NCBI RefSeq assembly: GCF_904061905.1
Contig: NZ_CAJFCI010000040.1
Coordinates: forward strand, 1 to 46,735
Source: Zestomonas carbonaria
Lineage (GTDB): Bacteria; Pseudomonadota; Gammaproteobacteria; Pseudomonadales; Pseudomonadaceae
DNA: 46,735 nucleotides
Direction of reading: 5' to 3'
The notes under the pieces were generated by a model that was not told the origin of the DNA, made no database searches, and was given only the letters and a program-made list of their open reading frames with translations. A program made the translations under genes and the position numbers. Shown here piece by piece: positions 25,016 through 34,603 of the stretch (positions are counted from its first letter, which is position 1; each line of letters opens with the position of its first letter).

Positions 25016-25717
25016 TCAGCCGCCGAGGTAGGCGTCGCGAACCTTGGGATCGCTGAGCAGGGCTTCGCCGCTGCCCTGCATGACGATGTGGCCGTTTTCC
25101 AGCACGTAGGCGCGGTCGGCCAGCTTGAGCGCCTGGTTGGCGTTCTGCTCGACCAGGAAGATGGTCACGCCGTCCTGACGCAGTTGCTCGATGATCCCGA
25201 AGATCTGCTGGATGATGATCGGCGCCAGGCCCAGCGACGGTTCGTCGAGCAGCAGCAGCTTGGGCTTGCTCATCAGCGCACGGCCGATGGCGAGCATCTG
25301 CTGTTCGCCGCCGGACATGGTGCCGGCGCGCTGCTCGAAGCGTTCCTTGAGGCGCGGGAACAGTTCCAGCACCTTGTCCAACTGCTCCTGCTTCTCCGCC
25401 TTGCTGCAGAAGAAGGCGCCCATCGCCAGGTTTTCCTCGACGGTCAGGCGGGCGAACACGCGGCGGCCTTCCGGCACGATGGCGATGCTCTTGCGCATGA
25501 TGTCGCTGGTGTCCCGGCCGACCAGTTCCTCTCCCTGGTAGCGGACGCTGCCGCTGGCCGCGCGCGGCGAGCCGCAGAGGGTCATCAGCAGGGTCGACTT
25601 GCCGGCGCCGTTGGCGCCGATCAGGGTGACGATCTCACCCTGGGTGACTTCCAGGCTGACCTCGTGGAGGGCCTGGATCTTGCCGTAGAAGGTGGAAACC
25701 TTGTCGAACGTCAGCAT
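25016..25717 (-). CDS. braG: Branched-chain amino acid ABC transporter ATPase BraG/LivF
   Basis: The 233-residue ABC ATPase has Walker A GANGAGKST near 34-42, signature MSGGEQQML, Walker B LLLLDEPSLGLAP and a switch His in FLVEQNANQ. LivF-type proteins are the shorter of the two ATPases in this importer and lack the LivG insertion. It works at the cytoplasmic face with BraF, driving uptake through BraD/BraE. Its ATG overlaps the braF stop (TGATG), so translation is coupled. It is the last gene of the operon. Confidence 0.95.
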   Translation of the reverse strand: MLTFDKVSTFYGKIQALHEVSLEVTQGEIVTLIGANGAGKSTLLMTLCGSPRAASGSVRYQGEELVGRDTSDIMRKSIAIVPEGRRVFARLTVEENLAMGAFFCSKAEKQEQLDKVLELFPRLKERFEQRAGTMSGGEQQMLAIGRALMSKPKLLLLDEPSLGLAPIIIQQIFGIIEQLRQDGVTIFLVEQNANQALKLADRAYVLENGHIVMQGSGEALLSDPKVRDAYLGG

Positions 25718-26484
25718 CAGGCTTCTCCCAGGTAGGCTTTGATCACATCCGGGTTGTCGCGGATCTCCTCCGGGCGGCCGTCGGCCAGGGGCGCGCCCTG
25801 GTTGATCACGTAGATGTGGTCGGAAATGCTCATCACCAGCTTCATGTCGTGCTCGATCAGCAGCACGGTGACGTCGTGATCGTCGCGAAGTACGCCGATC
25901 AGCGCCTTGAGGTCCTCGGTCTCGCGCGGGTTGAGGCCGGCGGCGGGTTCGTCGAGCATCAGCAGGCGCGGGCGGGTCATCATGCAGCGGGCGATTTCCA
26001 GGCGGCGCTGCTGGCCGTAGGCCAGGGTGCCGGCCGGGCGGTTGGCGAAGTCCACCAGGTTGACCCGCTCCAGCCAGTGCGCGGCGAAGTCCATGGCTTC
26101 GCGTTCGCTGCGGCGGTAGGCCGGCGTCTTGAACAGGCCGGACAGGTAGTTGGTGTTGAGGTGGCGGTGCTGGGCCACCAGCAGGTTTTCCACCGCGGTC
26201 ATGTCCTTGAACAGACGCACGTTCTGGAAAGTCCGCACCACGCCCTTGCGGGCGATCTTGTGGCCGGGCAGGCCCTGGATCGCCTCGCCGTCGAGGAGGA
26301 TGCTGCCCGAGGTCGGCTGGTAGAAGCCGGTCAGGCAGTTGAACACGGTGGTCTTGCCGGCGCCGTTCGGGCCGATCATCGATACCACCTGCTTTTCATT
26401 GACGGCCAGATTCACACCATTGACGGCCAGCAGGCCGCCGAAGCGCATGGTCAGGCCGCTTGCTTCCAGGATCGGTCGACTCAT
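25717..26484 (-). CDS. braF: Branched-chain amino acid ABC transporter ATPase BraF/LivG
   Basis: The 255-residue ABC ATPase has Walker [10 protein letters not shown] near 38-46, signature [13 protein letters not shown], Walker [14 protein letters not shown] and switch His in [11 protein letters not shown]. The insertion around [24 protein letters not shown] is typical of LivG. It partners with BraG. The start overlaps the braE stop by four bases (ATGA). Confidence 0.95.
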   Translation of the reverse strand: MSRPILEASGLTMRFGGLLAVNGVNLAVNEKQVVSMIGPNGAGKTTVFNCLTGFYQPTSGSILLDGEAIQGLPGHKIARKGVVRTFQNVRLFKDMTAVENLLVAQHRHLNTNYLSGLFKTPAYRRSEREAMDFAAHWLERVNLVDFANRPAGTLAYGQQRRLEIARCMMTRPRLLMLDEPAAGLNPRETEDLKALIGVLRDDHDVTVLLIEHDMKLVMSISDHIYVINQGAPLADGRPEEIRDNPDVIKAYLGEA

Positions 26485-27745
26485 TGCTTCAGCTCCAGGT
26501 GGGGACGTTGCATGGGCAGCAGGCCCTGCGGACGCCAGATCATCATCAGCACCATGAGGGCGCCGAAGATCAGCATGCGGTAATCGCTGAACTCGCGGGT
26601 CAGCTCCGGCAGCAGGGTCAGCACGATGGCGGCGAGGATCACGCCAAGCTGCGAACCCATGCCGCCGGCGACGACGATGGCGAGGATGATCGCTGACTCA
26701 ATGAAGGTGAACGATTCCGGGGTGATCAGGCCCTGGCGCGCGGCGAAGAAGCTGCCGGCGAAACCGGCGAAGCTGGCGCCGATGGTGAAGGCGCTGAGCT
26801 TGATCACGGTGGGGTTGAGGCCGAGGGCGCGGCAGGCGATCTCGTCTTCGCGCAGGGCTTCCCAGGCGCGGCCGATGGGCATGCGGATCAGGCGATTGAT
26901 CACGAACAGGGCCAGCAGCACCAGCAGCAGGGCGATCAGGTAGAGGAAGATCACCTTGTTGATCGACTGGTAGGTCAGGCCGAAGAACTCGTGGAAGGTC
27001 TGCATGCCGTCGGCGGCGGTGCGGTCGAAGCTCAGGCCGAACAGGGTCGGCTTGTCGATGTTGCTGATGCCGTTCGGGCCGCCGGTGACCTCGGTCATGT
27101 TGCGCAGCAGGATGCGGATGATCTCGCCGAAGCCGAGCGTGACGATGGCCAGGTAGTCACCGCGCAGGCGCAGCACCGGGAAGCCGAGGATGAAGCCGAA
27201 GAACGCGGCCATCAGGCCGGCGATCGGCAGGCAGATCCAGAAGCCCAGCCCGTAGTAGTGCGAGAGCAGCGCGTAGCTGTAGGCACCGACGGCGTAGAAG
27301 CCCACGTAGCCCAGGTCGAGCAGGCCAGCCAGGCCGACCACGATGTTCAGGCCGAGGCCGAGCAGTACGTAGATCAGCACCAGGGTGGCGATGTCCACCG
27401 CGCCGCGCGAGCCGAAGAACGGCCAGGCCAGGGCGATGATGACCAGGACGAAGATCACCCGGCGCTGGATCGACGGCAGGGTCAGCTTGTAGCCGATGTT
27501 GCCCGGCATCTTCGGCAGGCCCGGGGCGGCCTGCCAGGCGGTGGTGAGGCGTTCGCGGAACAGTTGCCAGAAGAACATCGCCACCGCGCAGGCGGCGATG
27601 GCCCACAGGGTGGCGGGGCTGGCGCCGTGGACTTCCAGCTTGATGCCGACGGTGGTCAGCTTCAGGCCGAGCACCGGGTAGGCCACCGCGAGCACCAGCA
27701 GGGCGCTGAAGAAGGCGGTCTTGAGGGGTTTGCGCATGGTCTGGC

Positions 27746-27749
<4 letters not shown>
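26481..27749 (-). CDS. braE: Branched-chain amino acid ABC transporter permease BraE/LivM
   Basis: The 422-residue inner-membrane permease has an N-terminal extension with hydrophobic helices (about 10-65) followed by the LivM core, about eight helices, including the family motif [29 protein letters not shown] near 133-160 (quoted in two overlapping parts here: [16 protein letters not shown] and [14 protein letters not shown]) and the cytoplasmic coupling loop [18 protein letters not shown]. Length fits Pseudomonas BraE. It overlaps braF and braD by four bases each. Confidence 0.94.
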
Positions 27750-28663
<914 letters not shown>

Positions 28664-28733
28664 TGCCTACTCCTCGGGCCTTGCGCGAACGAGGCGCTTG
28701 TGGCGCGGCGCGGACCCGTAAAGCGCGGATAGA

Positions 28734-28766
28734 CAAAACCCACTGCCGTACGGGCCAGTGGGTTTC
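28734..28766 (-). terminator. Intra-operon terminator between braC and braD
   Basis: A 10-bp perfect stem AAACCCACTG/CAGTGGGTTT (28736-28765) is followed on the minus strand by TTGTCT. It lies 18 bases after the braC stop. Such a partial terminator would give excess binding protein over membrane components. Confidence 0.8.
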
Positions 28767-28783
28767 GGTTCATTGCGGTCAGA

Positions 28784-29908
28784 TTACTGCGCGGGGGTCT
28801 TGGTGGCGTCCTGGTGCCACTCGTAGACCACGAAGGAGAAGTCCTTCAGGTCACCCTTCTCGTCGAAGGCGAGGGTACCGGTCGGGGTGTCGAAGCTGTT
28901 GGAGCGCAGCGCTTCGGCGACCTTGGCGGTGTCGGTCTCGTCGCCGACCTTGGCGATGCTTTCGGCGATGACCTGCACGGCGGCGTAGGACGGGAACACG
29001 AACGGACCGCTCGGGTCTTCGTTCTTGGCCTTGAAGGCCTCGACCAGCGCCTGGTTCTTCGGATCCTGGTCGAAGGACTTCGGCAGGGTCACCAGCAGGC
29101 CTTCGGAGGCCGGGCCGGCGATCGCGGAGAGTTCCTTGTTACCCACGCCTTCCGGGCCCATGAACTTGACGTTCAGGCCTTTCTCGGCCGACTGGCGCAG
29201 CAGCAGGCCGAGTTCCGGGTGGTAGCCGCCGTAGTAGACGAAGTCGACACCGGCCTGGCGCAGCTTGGCGATCAGCGCGGAGAAGTCCTTGTCGCCGGCG
29301 TTGATGCCTTCGAACAGGGCGACCTTGACGCCTTTGCTTTCCAGGGTCTGCTTCACGGCGGTGGCGATGCCTTCGCCGTACTGCTGCTTGTCGTGGATCA
29401 CGGCGACGTTGGTCGGCTTGATGTGGTCGGCGATGAAGTCGCCGGCGGTCGGCCCCTGCATGCTGTCCAGGCCGATGGTGCGGAACACCAGCTTGTAGCC
29501 GCGGCTGGTGATGTCCGGGCTGGTGGAGGCGGCGGTGATCATCAGGATGCCGTCGTCCTCATAGATGTCGGAAGCCGGCTGGGTGGAGCTGGAGCACAGG
29601 TGGCCGACCACGTACTTGATCTTGTCGTTGACGATCTTGTTGGCCACGGCCACGGCTTGTTTCGGGTCGCAGGCATCGTCGTAGACCACGGCTTCGAGCT
29701 GCTTGCCGTTCACGCCACCGGCCTTGTTGATCTGCTCGACGGCCATCTTGGCGCCGATGATCTGCATTTCGCCGTACTGTGCGACTGCGCCGGTGGTCGG
29801 CCCGGCCAGGGCGATCTTGATGGTGTCGGATTGCTCCGAGCAACCGCTCAGGCCGAAGAACGCGGCGATTGTGGTGCAAAGCAATGTGCGGCGGATGGTG
29901 TTGTTCAT
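28784..29908 (-). CDS. braC: Branched-chain amino acid-binding protein BraC, lipobox variant
   Basis: The 374-residue protein is a type I periplasmic binding protein of the Leu/Ile/Val/Ala/Thr class. Mature-region motifs DTIKIALAGPTTGAVAQYG, VYDDACDPKQAVAVANKIV, GHLCSSSTQPASDIYED and DKQQYGEGIATAVK match BraC closely. The leader MNNTIRRTLLCTTIAAFFGLSGC contains a lipobox LSGC (Cys23), which the classical BraC leader, as I recall it, lacks; here the protein may be membrane-anchored. The ATG at 29908 follows TGGAGC. It is the promoter-proximal gene of the operon. Confidence 0.94.
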   Translation of the reverse strand: MNNTIRRTLLCTTIAAFFGLSGCSEQSDTIKIALAGPTTGAVAQYGEMQIIGAKMAVEQINKAGGVNGKQLEAVVYDDACDPKQAVAVANKIVNDKIKYVVGHLCSSSTQPASDIYEDDGILMITAASTSPDITSRGYKLVFRTIGLDSMQGPTAGDFIADHIKPTNVAVIHDKQQYGEGIATAVKQTLESKGVKVALFEGINAGDKDFSALIAKLRQAGVDFVYYGGYHPELGLLLRQSAEKGLNVKFMGPEGVGNKELSAIAGPASEGLLVTLPKSFDQDPKNQALVEAFKAKNEDPSGPFVFPSYAAVQVIAESIAKVGDETDTAKVAEALRSNSFDTPTGTLAFDEKGDLKDFSFVVYEWHQDATKTPAQ

Positions 29909-29948
29909 ATGTGCTCCACTCATACCCTTTAGTTGTTGTCCTGGCGTA

Positions 29949-30008
29949 TGTCGCGACAGGTTCCTATGGAATGCCTGGTCAGGCCCCCCTGAACTGTACC
30001 GGTACAGT
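29949..30008. promoter_or_regulatory. Two perfect palindromes upstream of braC (operator candidates)
   Basis: TGTCGCGACA at 29949-29958 and ACTGTACCGGTACAGT at 29993-30008 are perfect palindromes of 10 and 16 bases, 41 and 85 bases before the braC start. They lie in the 260-base gap between braC and the divergent DUF2288 gene, where operators for braC are expected. The 16-mer looks like a dimeric GntR/MocR- or TetR-type site; the cognate regulator is not in this window. I see no gene in the gap. Confidence 0.5.
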
Positions 30009-30168
30009 GTAGGGCCCGCCCCGATGGCTTGGAAGCCGGGGCGGCCGGCCTGACCGTGTGGGTGTCGCTAAATCGCAACAAATGTATAGAAATACGGCGA
30101 TCCGCCGATTCCGACGACGGTATCATGGCGGCCCATTTCGCAACCGGAACCGTTCGACAGAGGCCGCC

Positions 30169-30486
30169 ATGACAGAGAACCCTAGCACCCTCTATGCCAA
30201 GCTGCTCGGTGAAACCGCGCGGATCGGCTGGCAGGAGCTGCAGCCTTTCTTCGCCCGCGGCGCCCTGCTGTGGGTAGGGGCGGATCTGGACCTGATCGCC
30301 GTGGCCGTGGCAGTGGCCGAGAACGACCAGGCGAGTGTCGTGGCCTGGCTTGCCGCCGGTCAACTGGAGAAGGTGGAGGCGCCGCGAGCCGAGGACCTGC
30401 TGGCCCGCGACCCGGAACTGTGGGCGGTGGTGGTGGCGCCCTGGGTGTTGTTTCAGGAGCGTGGCCCGGCACCGCTGCGACACTGA
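30169..30486 (+). CDS. DUF2288-family protein
   Basis: The 105-residue acidic protein has the DUF2288 pattern: LYAKLLGETARIGWQELQPFFARGALLWV near the N terminus, a hydrophobic core DLIAVAVAVAEND, and C-terminal ARDPELWAVVVAPWVLFQE. There is no signal peptide. Function is unknown. The ATG at 30169 gives the family N terminus MTENPSTLY; the open frame upstream is not supported. It is divergent from braC and about 100 bases before the next small gene. The same neighbourhood exists in P. aeruginosa as I remember it. Confidence 0.83.
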   Translation: MTENPSTLYAKLLGETARIGWQELQPFFARGALLWVGADLDLIAVAVAVAENDQASVVAWLAAGQLEKVEAPRAEDLLARDPELWAVVVAPWVLFQERGPAPLRH

Positions 30487-30584
30487 AAAGGCTGGACTAG
30501 ACTGGGAATTGCTTTCCCGGCTTGCCATCCGGGCCTCGTCTGCGCCGGATAGCGCGAAGTCTTTCCATATTCAGGAGTGTTGCC

Positions 30585-30947
30585 ATGTTCGAACCGGGTC
30601 ATCTGCATCTCAAGAGCCTGCCGGGGCTGGGGCAGCAGGATTTCGACGTCGATCTTTTCTACGAAGTTCGCCAGGACCCCGCCGAAGGGGCGGTGATGCA
30701 TTTCCGCATGGTCGGCGAGATCGACGAGAAGAAGTTCGAGGAAGAATTCGAGCTGCGCCGCGACACCGCCTTCAACTTCGCCAGCGTCGCCGCTCGCGTG
30801 GCGGCCAAGCATGGTTTCCACCCACGCTTTGGCCCGATCCTTCGCAACCATCATGAATTCGATGCGATGTTCGAGGACATCCGCGAGAAGCTCAACGCCC
30901 ATCCCGGCGAACCGGTGGACCTGGACCGCCTGCTCAAGGGTGACTGA
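30585..30947 (+). CDS. Conserved hypothetical protein (small, Asp/Glu/Phe-rich)
   Basis: The 120-residue protein starts with ATG at 30585 after an AGGAG site. It seems to be a single soluble domain: beta-rich N-terminal part (HLHLKSLPGLGQQDFDVDLFYEVRQDP, VMHFRMVGEIDEKKF) and helical C-terminal part (FNFASVAARVAAKHGFHPRFGPILRNHHEFDAMFEDIREKL, quoted in part). I do not recognise catalytic residues, although several conserved-looking His and Asp residues cluster near 85-95. A terminator-like hairpin follows at 30967. I cannot assign a function. Confidence 0.75.
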   Translation: MFEPGHLHLKSLPGLGQQDFDVDLFYEVRQDPAEGAVMHFRMVGEIDEKKFEEEFELRRDTAFNFASVAARVAAKHGFHPRFGPILRNHHEFDAMFEDIREKLNAHPGEPVDLDRLLKGD

Positions 30948-30966
30948 GAACCTGCTGTAGCCTGAC

Positions 30967-30990
30967 CGGGCCCGCCATGCGCGGGCCCGT
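30967..30990 (+). terminator. Terminator-like hairpin
   Basis: A 9-bp GC-only stem CGGGCCCGC/GCGGGCCCG with a 5-base loop lies 19 bases after the preceding stop and is followed by TTGCATT. The T tract is weak. Confidence 0.65.
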
Positions 30991-31055
30991 TGCATTCCAT
31001 CTGCCCGCGTCCCGCCGTGCCATGGCCGGGGCAAGGCCTTGTTCTGGAGTACCGC

Positions 31056-31946
31056 ATGACCGCCGCTCTTCCTTCCCTCGCTTTCGCCGGCATCGGCCTG
31101 ATGGGCCTGCCGATGTGCCGCCGCCTGCTCGCCGCGGGCTACCCGCTGACGGTGTGGAACCGCAGCCCGGACAAATGTGCGCCGCTGGTGGCCGCCGGCG
31201 CACGGCAGGTGGCAACGCCGGCCGAGTTGTGCCGGGAAGCCGACGTGGTGATGCTGTGCCTGGCCAATACGGCGGTGGTGCACGAGGTGGTGTTCGGCGC
31301 CGGCGGCGTCGTCGAGGGCGCGCGCGCCGGGCAGTTGCTGGTGGACTTCTCCAGCCTGGAGCCGGCCGCCACCCGCGAGATGGCTGGCGCGCTGGAAACG
31401 CGCACCGGCATGCACTGGCTGGATACCCCGGTGTCCGGCGGCACCCTGGGCGCGGAGGCCGGGACCCTGGCGATCATGGCCGGTGGACGCACCGAGGATC
31501 TGGACCGGGTGCGCCCGGTGCTGGCGCATCTGGGGCAGCGCGTGACCCATATGGGCGCAGTCGGTGCCGGCCAGGTCACCAAGGTTTGCAACCAGATGAT
31601 CGTCGCCTGCAACGCCCTGGTGATCGCCGAGGTGGTGGCCCTGGCCGAACAGGCCGGCGTCGACGCGACACTGATCGCCGAGGCGCTGGCCGGCGGCTTC
31701 GCCGATTCCAAGCCGCTGCAGATCCTCGCCCCGCAGATGGCCGAGAGCCGTTTCGAGCCGGTCAAATGGCACGTGCGCACGCTGCTCAAGGACCTCGACA
31801 CCGCGGTCAAGCTGTCCCGCGAGCAGGGCAGGGCGACGCCGATGAGCGGCCTGGCCGCGCAACTGATGCGCCTGCATGGCAGCCAGGGCAACCTGGAGCG
31901 CGATCCGGCGACCCTGGTGGAACTGTATCGGGAGACGCAGGCATGA
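31056..31946 (+). CDS. glxR: Tartronate semialdehyde reductase / 3-hydroxyisobutyrate dehydrogenase family
   Basis: The 296-residue beta-hydroxyacid dehydrogenase has an N-terminal Rossmann site GIGLMGLPM (12-20), substrate loop DTPVSGGTLGAEAGTL (123-138) and catalytic Lys176 in GAGQVTKVCNQ with Asn179. Several substrates fit the family (tartronate semialdehyde, 3-hydroxyisobutyrate, succinate semialdehyde). The overlap with a hydroxypyruvate isomerase gene favours tartronate semialdehyde reductase, the GlxR role in glyoxylate/glycerate metabolism. No glyoxylate carboligase (gcl) gene is present in the window. The ATG at 31056 follows TGGAG. Confidence 0.78.
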   Translation: MTAALPSLAFAGIGLMGLPMCRRLLAAGYPLTVWNRSPDKCAPLVAAGARQVATPAELCREADVVMLCLANTAVVHEVVFGAGGVVEGARAGQLLVDFSSLEPAATREMAGALETRTGMHWLDTPVSGGTLGAEAGTLAIMAGGRTEDLDRVRPVLAHLGQRVTHMGAVGAGQVTKVCNQMIVACNALVIAEVVALAEQAGVDATLIAEALAGGFADSKPLQILAPQMAESRFEPVKWHVRTLLKDLDTAVKLSREQGRATPMSGLAAQLMRLHGSQGNLERDPATLVELYRETQA

Positions 31947-32725
31947 AGATCGCAGCCAACCTGTCCCTGCTGTTCGCCGAGCGGCCGCTGGTCGAGCGTG
32001 TGGTCGCGGCGGCGGCCGCCGGTTTCGACGGTGTGGAAATCCAGTTCCCCTACGAAGTGCCGGCACTGCGCCTGAAGGAGGCGCTGGAAGCGGCGGGCAT
32101 GCCGCTGGTGCTGATCAACGTGCCGGCCGGCGACCTGATGACCGGCGGTCCCGGCCTGGCCGCCGTGCCGGAGCGCCGCGACGATTTCGCCGCCGCGCTG
32201 CGCGAGGCGCTGACCTACGCGGCGATGGTGCGCCCGGCCTGCGTCAACGTGCTGCCGGGCCGGCTGGCCGAGGGGGTGGGCCGCGACGAGGCGCTGCAAA
32301 CCCTGGCCGCCAACCTGCGCCTGGCCGCCGAGGAGTTCCAGGTGCTCGGCATCCGCCTGCTGGTGGAGGCGATCAATCCGCTGGACATGCCCGGCTTCCT
32401 GATCAATACGCCCGAGCACCTGATCGAGTTGCTCGACGCGGTCGACCATCCCAATCTGGCGGCGCAACTCGACTTCTACCACATGGCCCGCCAGGGGTTC
32501 GACCTGCCGGCGAGCATCGCGCGACTGCGCGGGCGGATCGGCCACGTGCAGTTCGCCGACTGCCCCGGTCGGGGCGCGCCAGGCAGCGGCACGCTGGATT
32601 TCGCGGCGGCGCTGCGGGCGCTGGGCGAGGTCGGCTACGACGGCTGGCTGGGCGCCGAGTACAAGCCGGACGAGCATGGAACGGCGGCGGGGCTCGGCTG
32701 GCTGGCCGAGTGGCGCAAGGGCTGA
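31943..32725 (+). CDS. hyi: Hydroxypyruvate isomerase (Hyi)
   Basis: The 260-residue TIM-barrel protein of the xylose-isomerase-like superfamily starts MKIAANLSLLFAERPLVERV, typical of Hyi, which interconverts hydroxypyruvate and tartronate semialdehyde. Metal and active-site segments are LVEAINPLDMPGF (Glu), QLDFYHM (Asp, His), GHVQFADCPGRGAPGSGTLDF (His, with the characteristic loop; split as GHVQFADCPGR and GAPGSGTLDF) and GAEYKP (Glu). ATG overlaps the glxR stop (ATGA), so the two are coupled. Related families (2-keto-myo-inositol isomerase) are less likely. Confidence 0.88.
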   Translation: MKIAANLSLLFAERPLVERVVAAAAAGFDGVEIQFPYEVPALRLKEALEAAGMPLVLINVPAGDLMTGGPGLAAVPERRDDFAAALREALTYAAMVRPACVNVLPGRLAEGVGRDEALQTLAANLRLAAEEFQVLGIRLLVEAINPLDMPGFLINTPEHLIELLDAVDHPNLAAQLDFYHMARQGFDLPASIARLRGRIGHVQFADCPGRGAPGSGTLDFAAALRALGEVGYDGWLGAEYKPDEHGTAAGLGWLAEWRKG

Positions 32726-32759
32726 TCTGTAGGGTTCGCGAACAGAGTTCGCTCCACGG

Positions 32760-32858
32760 GTAGGGTGCGCCGTGCGCACCGATCCGGAGGCCCCTATCAT
32801 CGTTTCCGGAGATACGCCGTGCATCCCCTCGGCAAGCGGTGCGCACGGTGCACCCTAC
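32760..32858. repeat. 99-bp element with 21-bp inverted ends
   Basis: Arms at 32760-32780 and 32838-32858 are inverted copies with one mismatch in 21 bases; each contains the core GGTGCGCACGG(C/T)GCACC or its complement and ends in GTAGGG/CCCTAC. TCCGGA occurs twice inside. The same core recurs at 37327-37359 and, degenerate, near 10292. The rest of the 363-base gap (32726-33088) holds a small GC hairpin (32901-32916, within the common CATCCCCGCGAACGCGGGGA unit) and no supported gene. Confidence 0.7.
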
Positions 32859-33088
32859 GGGAAAGAGCTGCGCTCGTGCTCCCGCACCCACCCCTGTCAT
32901 CCCCGCGAACGCGGGGACCCAGAAACCAGGGCCCGGTGATAAAGAGCACAGGACTCCGATGCCTTTCCCTCCGCCATCAACCTTTTGAATAGTGGCAGAC
33001 AAGGCGATGGCCTAGGCTCTAGATTGAGCCTCCCCGGCTGCGCAGGGCACCCCGTGCGGCCGCCAAGGACAACAACAAGGGATTCCCC

Positions 33089-34408
33089 ATGTCGAATGCT
33101 CCACTCGCGCCGCACGCCTGGCGCATCCTGTTCCTGCTGTTCCTGGCCAACCTGTTCAACTTCTTCGACCGCACCATCCCGGCGATCATCATCGAGCCGA
33201 TCCGCCTCGAGTGGTCGCTCAGCGACCTGCAGATCGGGCTGATCGGCACCGCCTTCACCGTGGTCTACGCGATCGCCGGCATCCCGCTGGGGCGCATGGC
33301 CGACACTGGCATGCGCAGCCGGATCATGGGTTGCGGCCTGGCGGTTTGGAGCGGGTTGACCGCGCTGAACGGCCTGGCCTGGAACTTCTGGAGCTTCCTG
33401 CTGATACGCATGGGCGTGGGGATCGGCGAGGCCAGCTACGCGCCGGCGGCCAACTCGCTGATCGGCGACCTGTTCCCGGCGCACAAGCGCGCGCGGGCCA
33501 TGGGTATCTTCATGCTCGGCCTGCCGCTGGGTCTGCTGCTGGCGTACTTCACCATCGGCGCGATGGTCGAGGCATTCGACAGTTGGCGCGCGCCGTTCTT
33601 CATCGCCGCGGTGCCGGGGCTGCTGCTGGCGGTGTTCATGTTCTTCATCAGGGAGCCGAAGCGCGGTGCCGCCGAGACGGTTCAGGTGACGAGCGCGCCG
33701 GTGGAAAAACCGCTGCGCAAGGTGCTGTCGATCCGTACTTTCTGGTGGCTGGTGGTGGCCGGGCTGACCTTCAACTTCGCCACCTATGCCTGCAACACCT
33801 TCATGGTGCCGCTGCTGCAACGCTACTTCCTGATGCCGCTGGGCCAGGCGGCGGTGGCGGCCGGGGTTATCGTCGGGGTCACCGGTCTGATCGGCCTGAC
33901 CCTCGGCGGCTGGCTCGCCGACCGCGCGCACCAGCATTCCGAACGCGGCCGCCTGCTGCTCGGCGCCCTGTCGATGCTGGTCGCCGCGGTCGCCACCGGC
34001 ACCGCGATGCTGCTCGGCAGGGTCGAGGTAGGCGTCTTCGTGGCGATCTTCAGCATCGGCTGGCTGTTCTCCTACAACTTCTATACCTGCGTCTACACCG
34101 CGATCCAGGACGTCATCGAGCCGCGCCTGCGCGCCACCGCCATGGCGCTGTTCTTCGCCGGGCTGTACCTGCTCGGCGGCGGCATGGGGCCGCTGGTGGT
34201 GGGCTTCTTCTCCGACCAGTTCGCCCACTCGGCGATGCTGGCCGAAGGTGCCAGCGTGCTGACCGAAGCCCACAAGGCCCTGGGACTGCACGGTGCGCTG
34301 TTCCTGATCCCGGTGGCGCTGCTGCTGACCATGCTGGCGCTGCTGCAAGCCTCGCGCTGCTTCAGCCGCGACGCGGCGGCGATGCGCTCCTCCCTGGTCG
34401 CGGCCTGA
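33089..34408 (+). CDS. Spinster-type MFS transporter
   Basis: The 439-residue protein has about 12 membrane helices. The first helix region NLFNFFDRTIPAIIIEPI with the membrane-embedded FDR, followed by QIGLIGTAFTVVYAIAGIPLGRMAD, matches the Spinster-like branch of the major facilitator superfamily. The A-like motif GRMADTGMRSRI and the second-half equivalent GGWLADRAHQH are present. Spinster proteins move lipophilic or carboxylic metabolites. The position between hyi and a GMC oxidoreductase suggests uptake of an organic substrate for the local catabolic genes; this is inference. Confidence 0.88.
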   Translation: MSNAPLAPHAWRILFLLFLANLFNFFDRTIPAIIIEPIRLEWSLSDLQIGLIGTAFTVVYAIAGIPLGRMADTGMRSRIMGCGLAVWSGLTALNGLAWNFWSFLLIRMGVGIGEASYAPAANSLIGDLFPAHKRARAMGIFMLGLPLGLLLAYFTIGAMVEAFDSWRAPFFIAAVPGLLLAVFMFFIREPKRGAAETVQVTSAPVEKPLRKVLSIRTFWWLVVAGLTFNFATYACNTFMVPLLQRYFLMPLGQAAVAAGVIVGVTGLIGLTLGGWLADRAHQHSERGRLLLGALSMLVAAVATGTAMLLGRVEVGVFVAIFSIGWLFSYNFYTCVYTAIQDVIEPRLRATAMALFFAGLYLLGGGMGPLVVGFFSDQFAHSAMLAEGASVLTEAHKALGLHGALFLIPVALLLTMLALLQASRCFSRDAAAMRSSLVAA

Positions 34409-34418
34409 CAACATGACC

Positions 34419-34446
34419 GTAGGGTGGGTCGCCCGGCCCACCCTAC
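34419..34446. repeat. GTAGGGTGGG palindromic repeat and neighbouring repeats
   Basis: GTAGGGTGGG and CCCACCCTAC are perfect 10-bp arms around an 8-base loop just after the MFS stop. The gap to 34603 also holds a half copy of the CCCTCTCCC repeat (near 34450) and TAGCCCGGATGCAATCCGGG (34532-34551), a widely dispersed gammaproteobacterial repeat form. The hairpin may act as a terminator between the convergent MFS and GMC genes. Confidence 0.6.
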
Positions 34447-34603
34447 TAGCCCCCTCTCCCGCAAGGGGATGGCGGTGTGATGGGTATCGTCGCTGCGCTC
34501 CTCGACCCATCCTACGGTGCTGGCCGTCGTAGCCCGGATGCAATCCGGGAGCCGCCGACTCCGCTTCCTCACCCCGGAGGGAGCTCCCTTCAGTTACCGT
34601 GGA

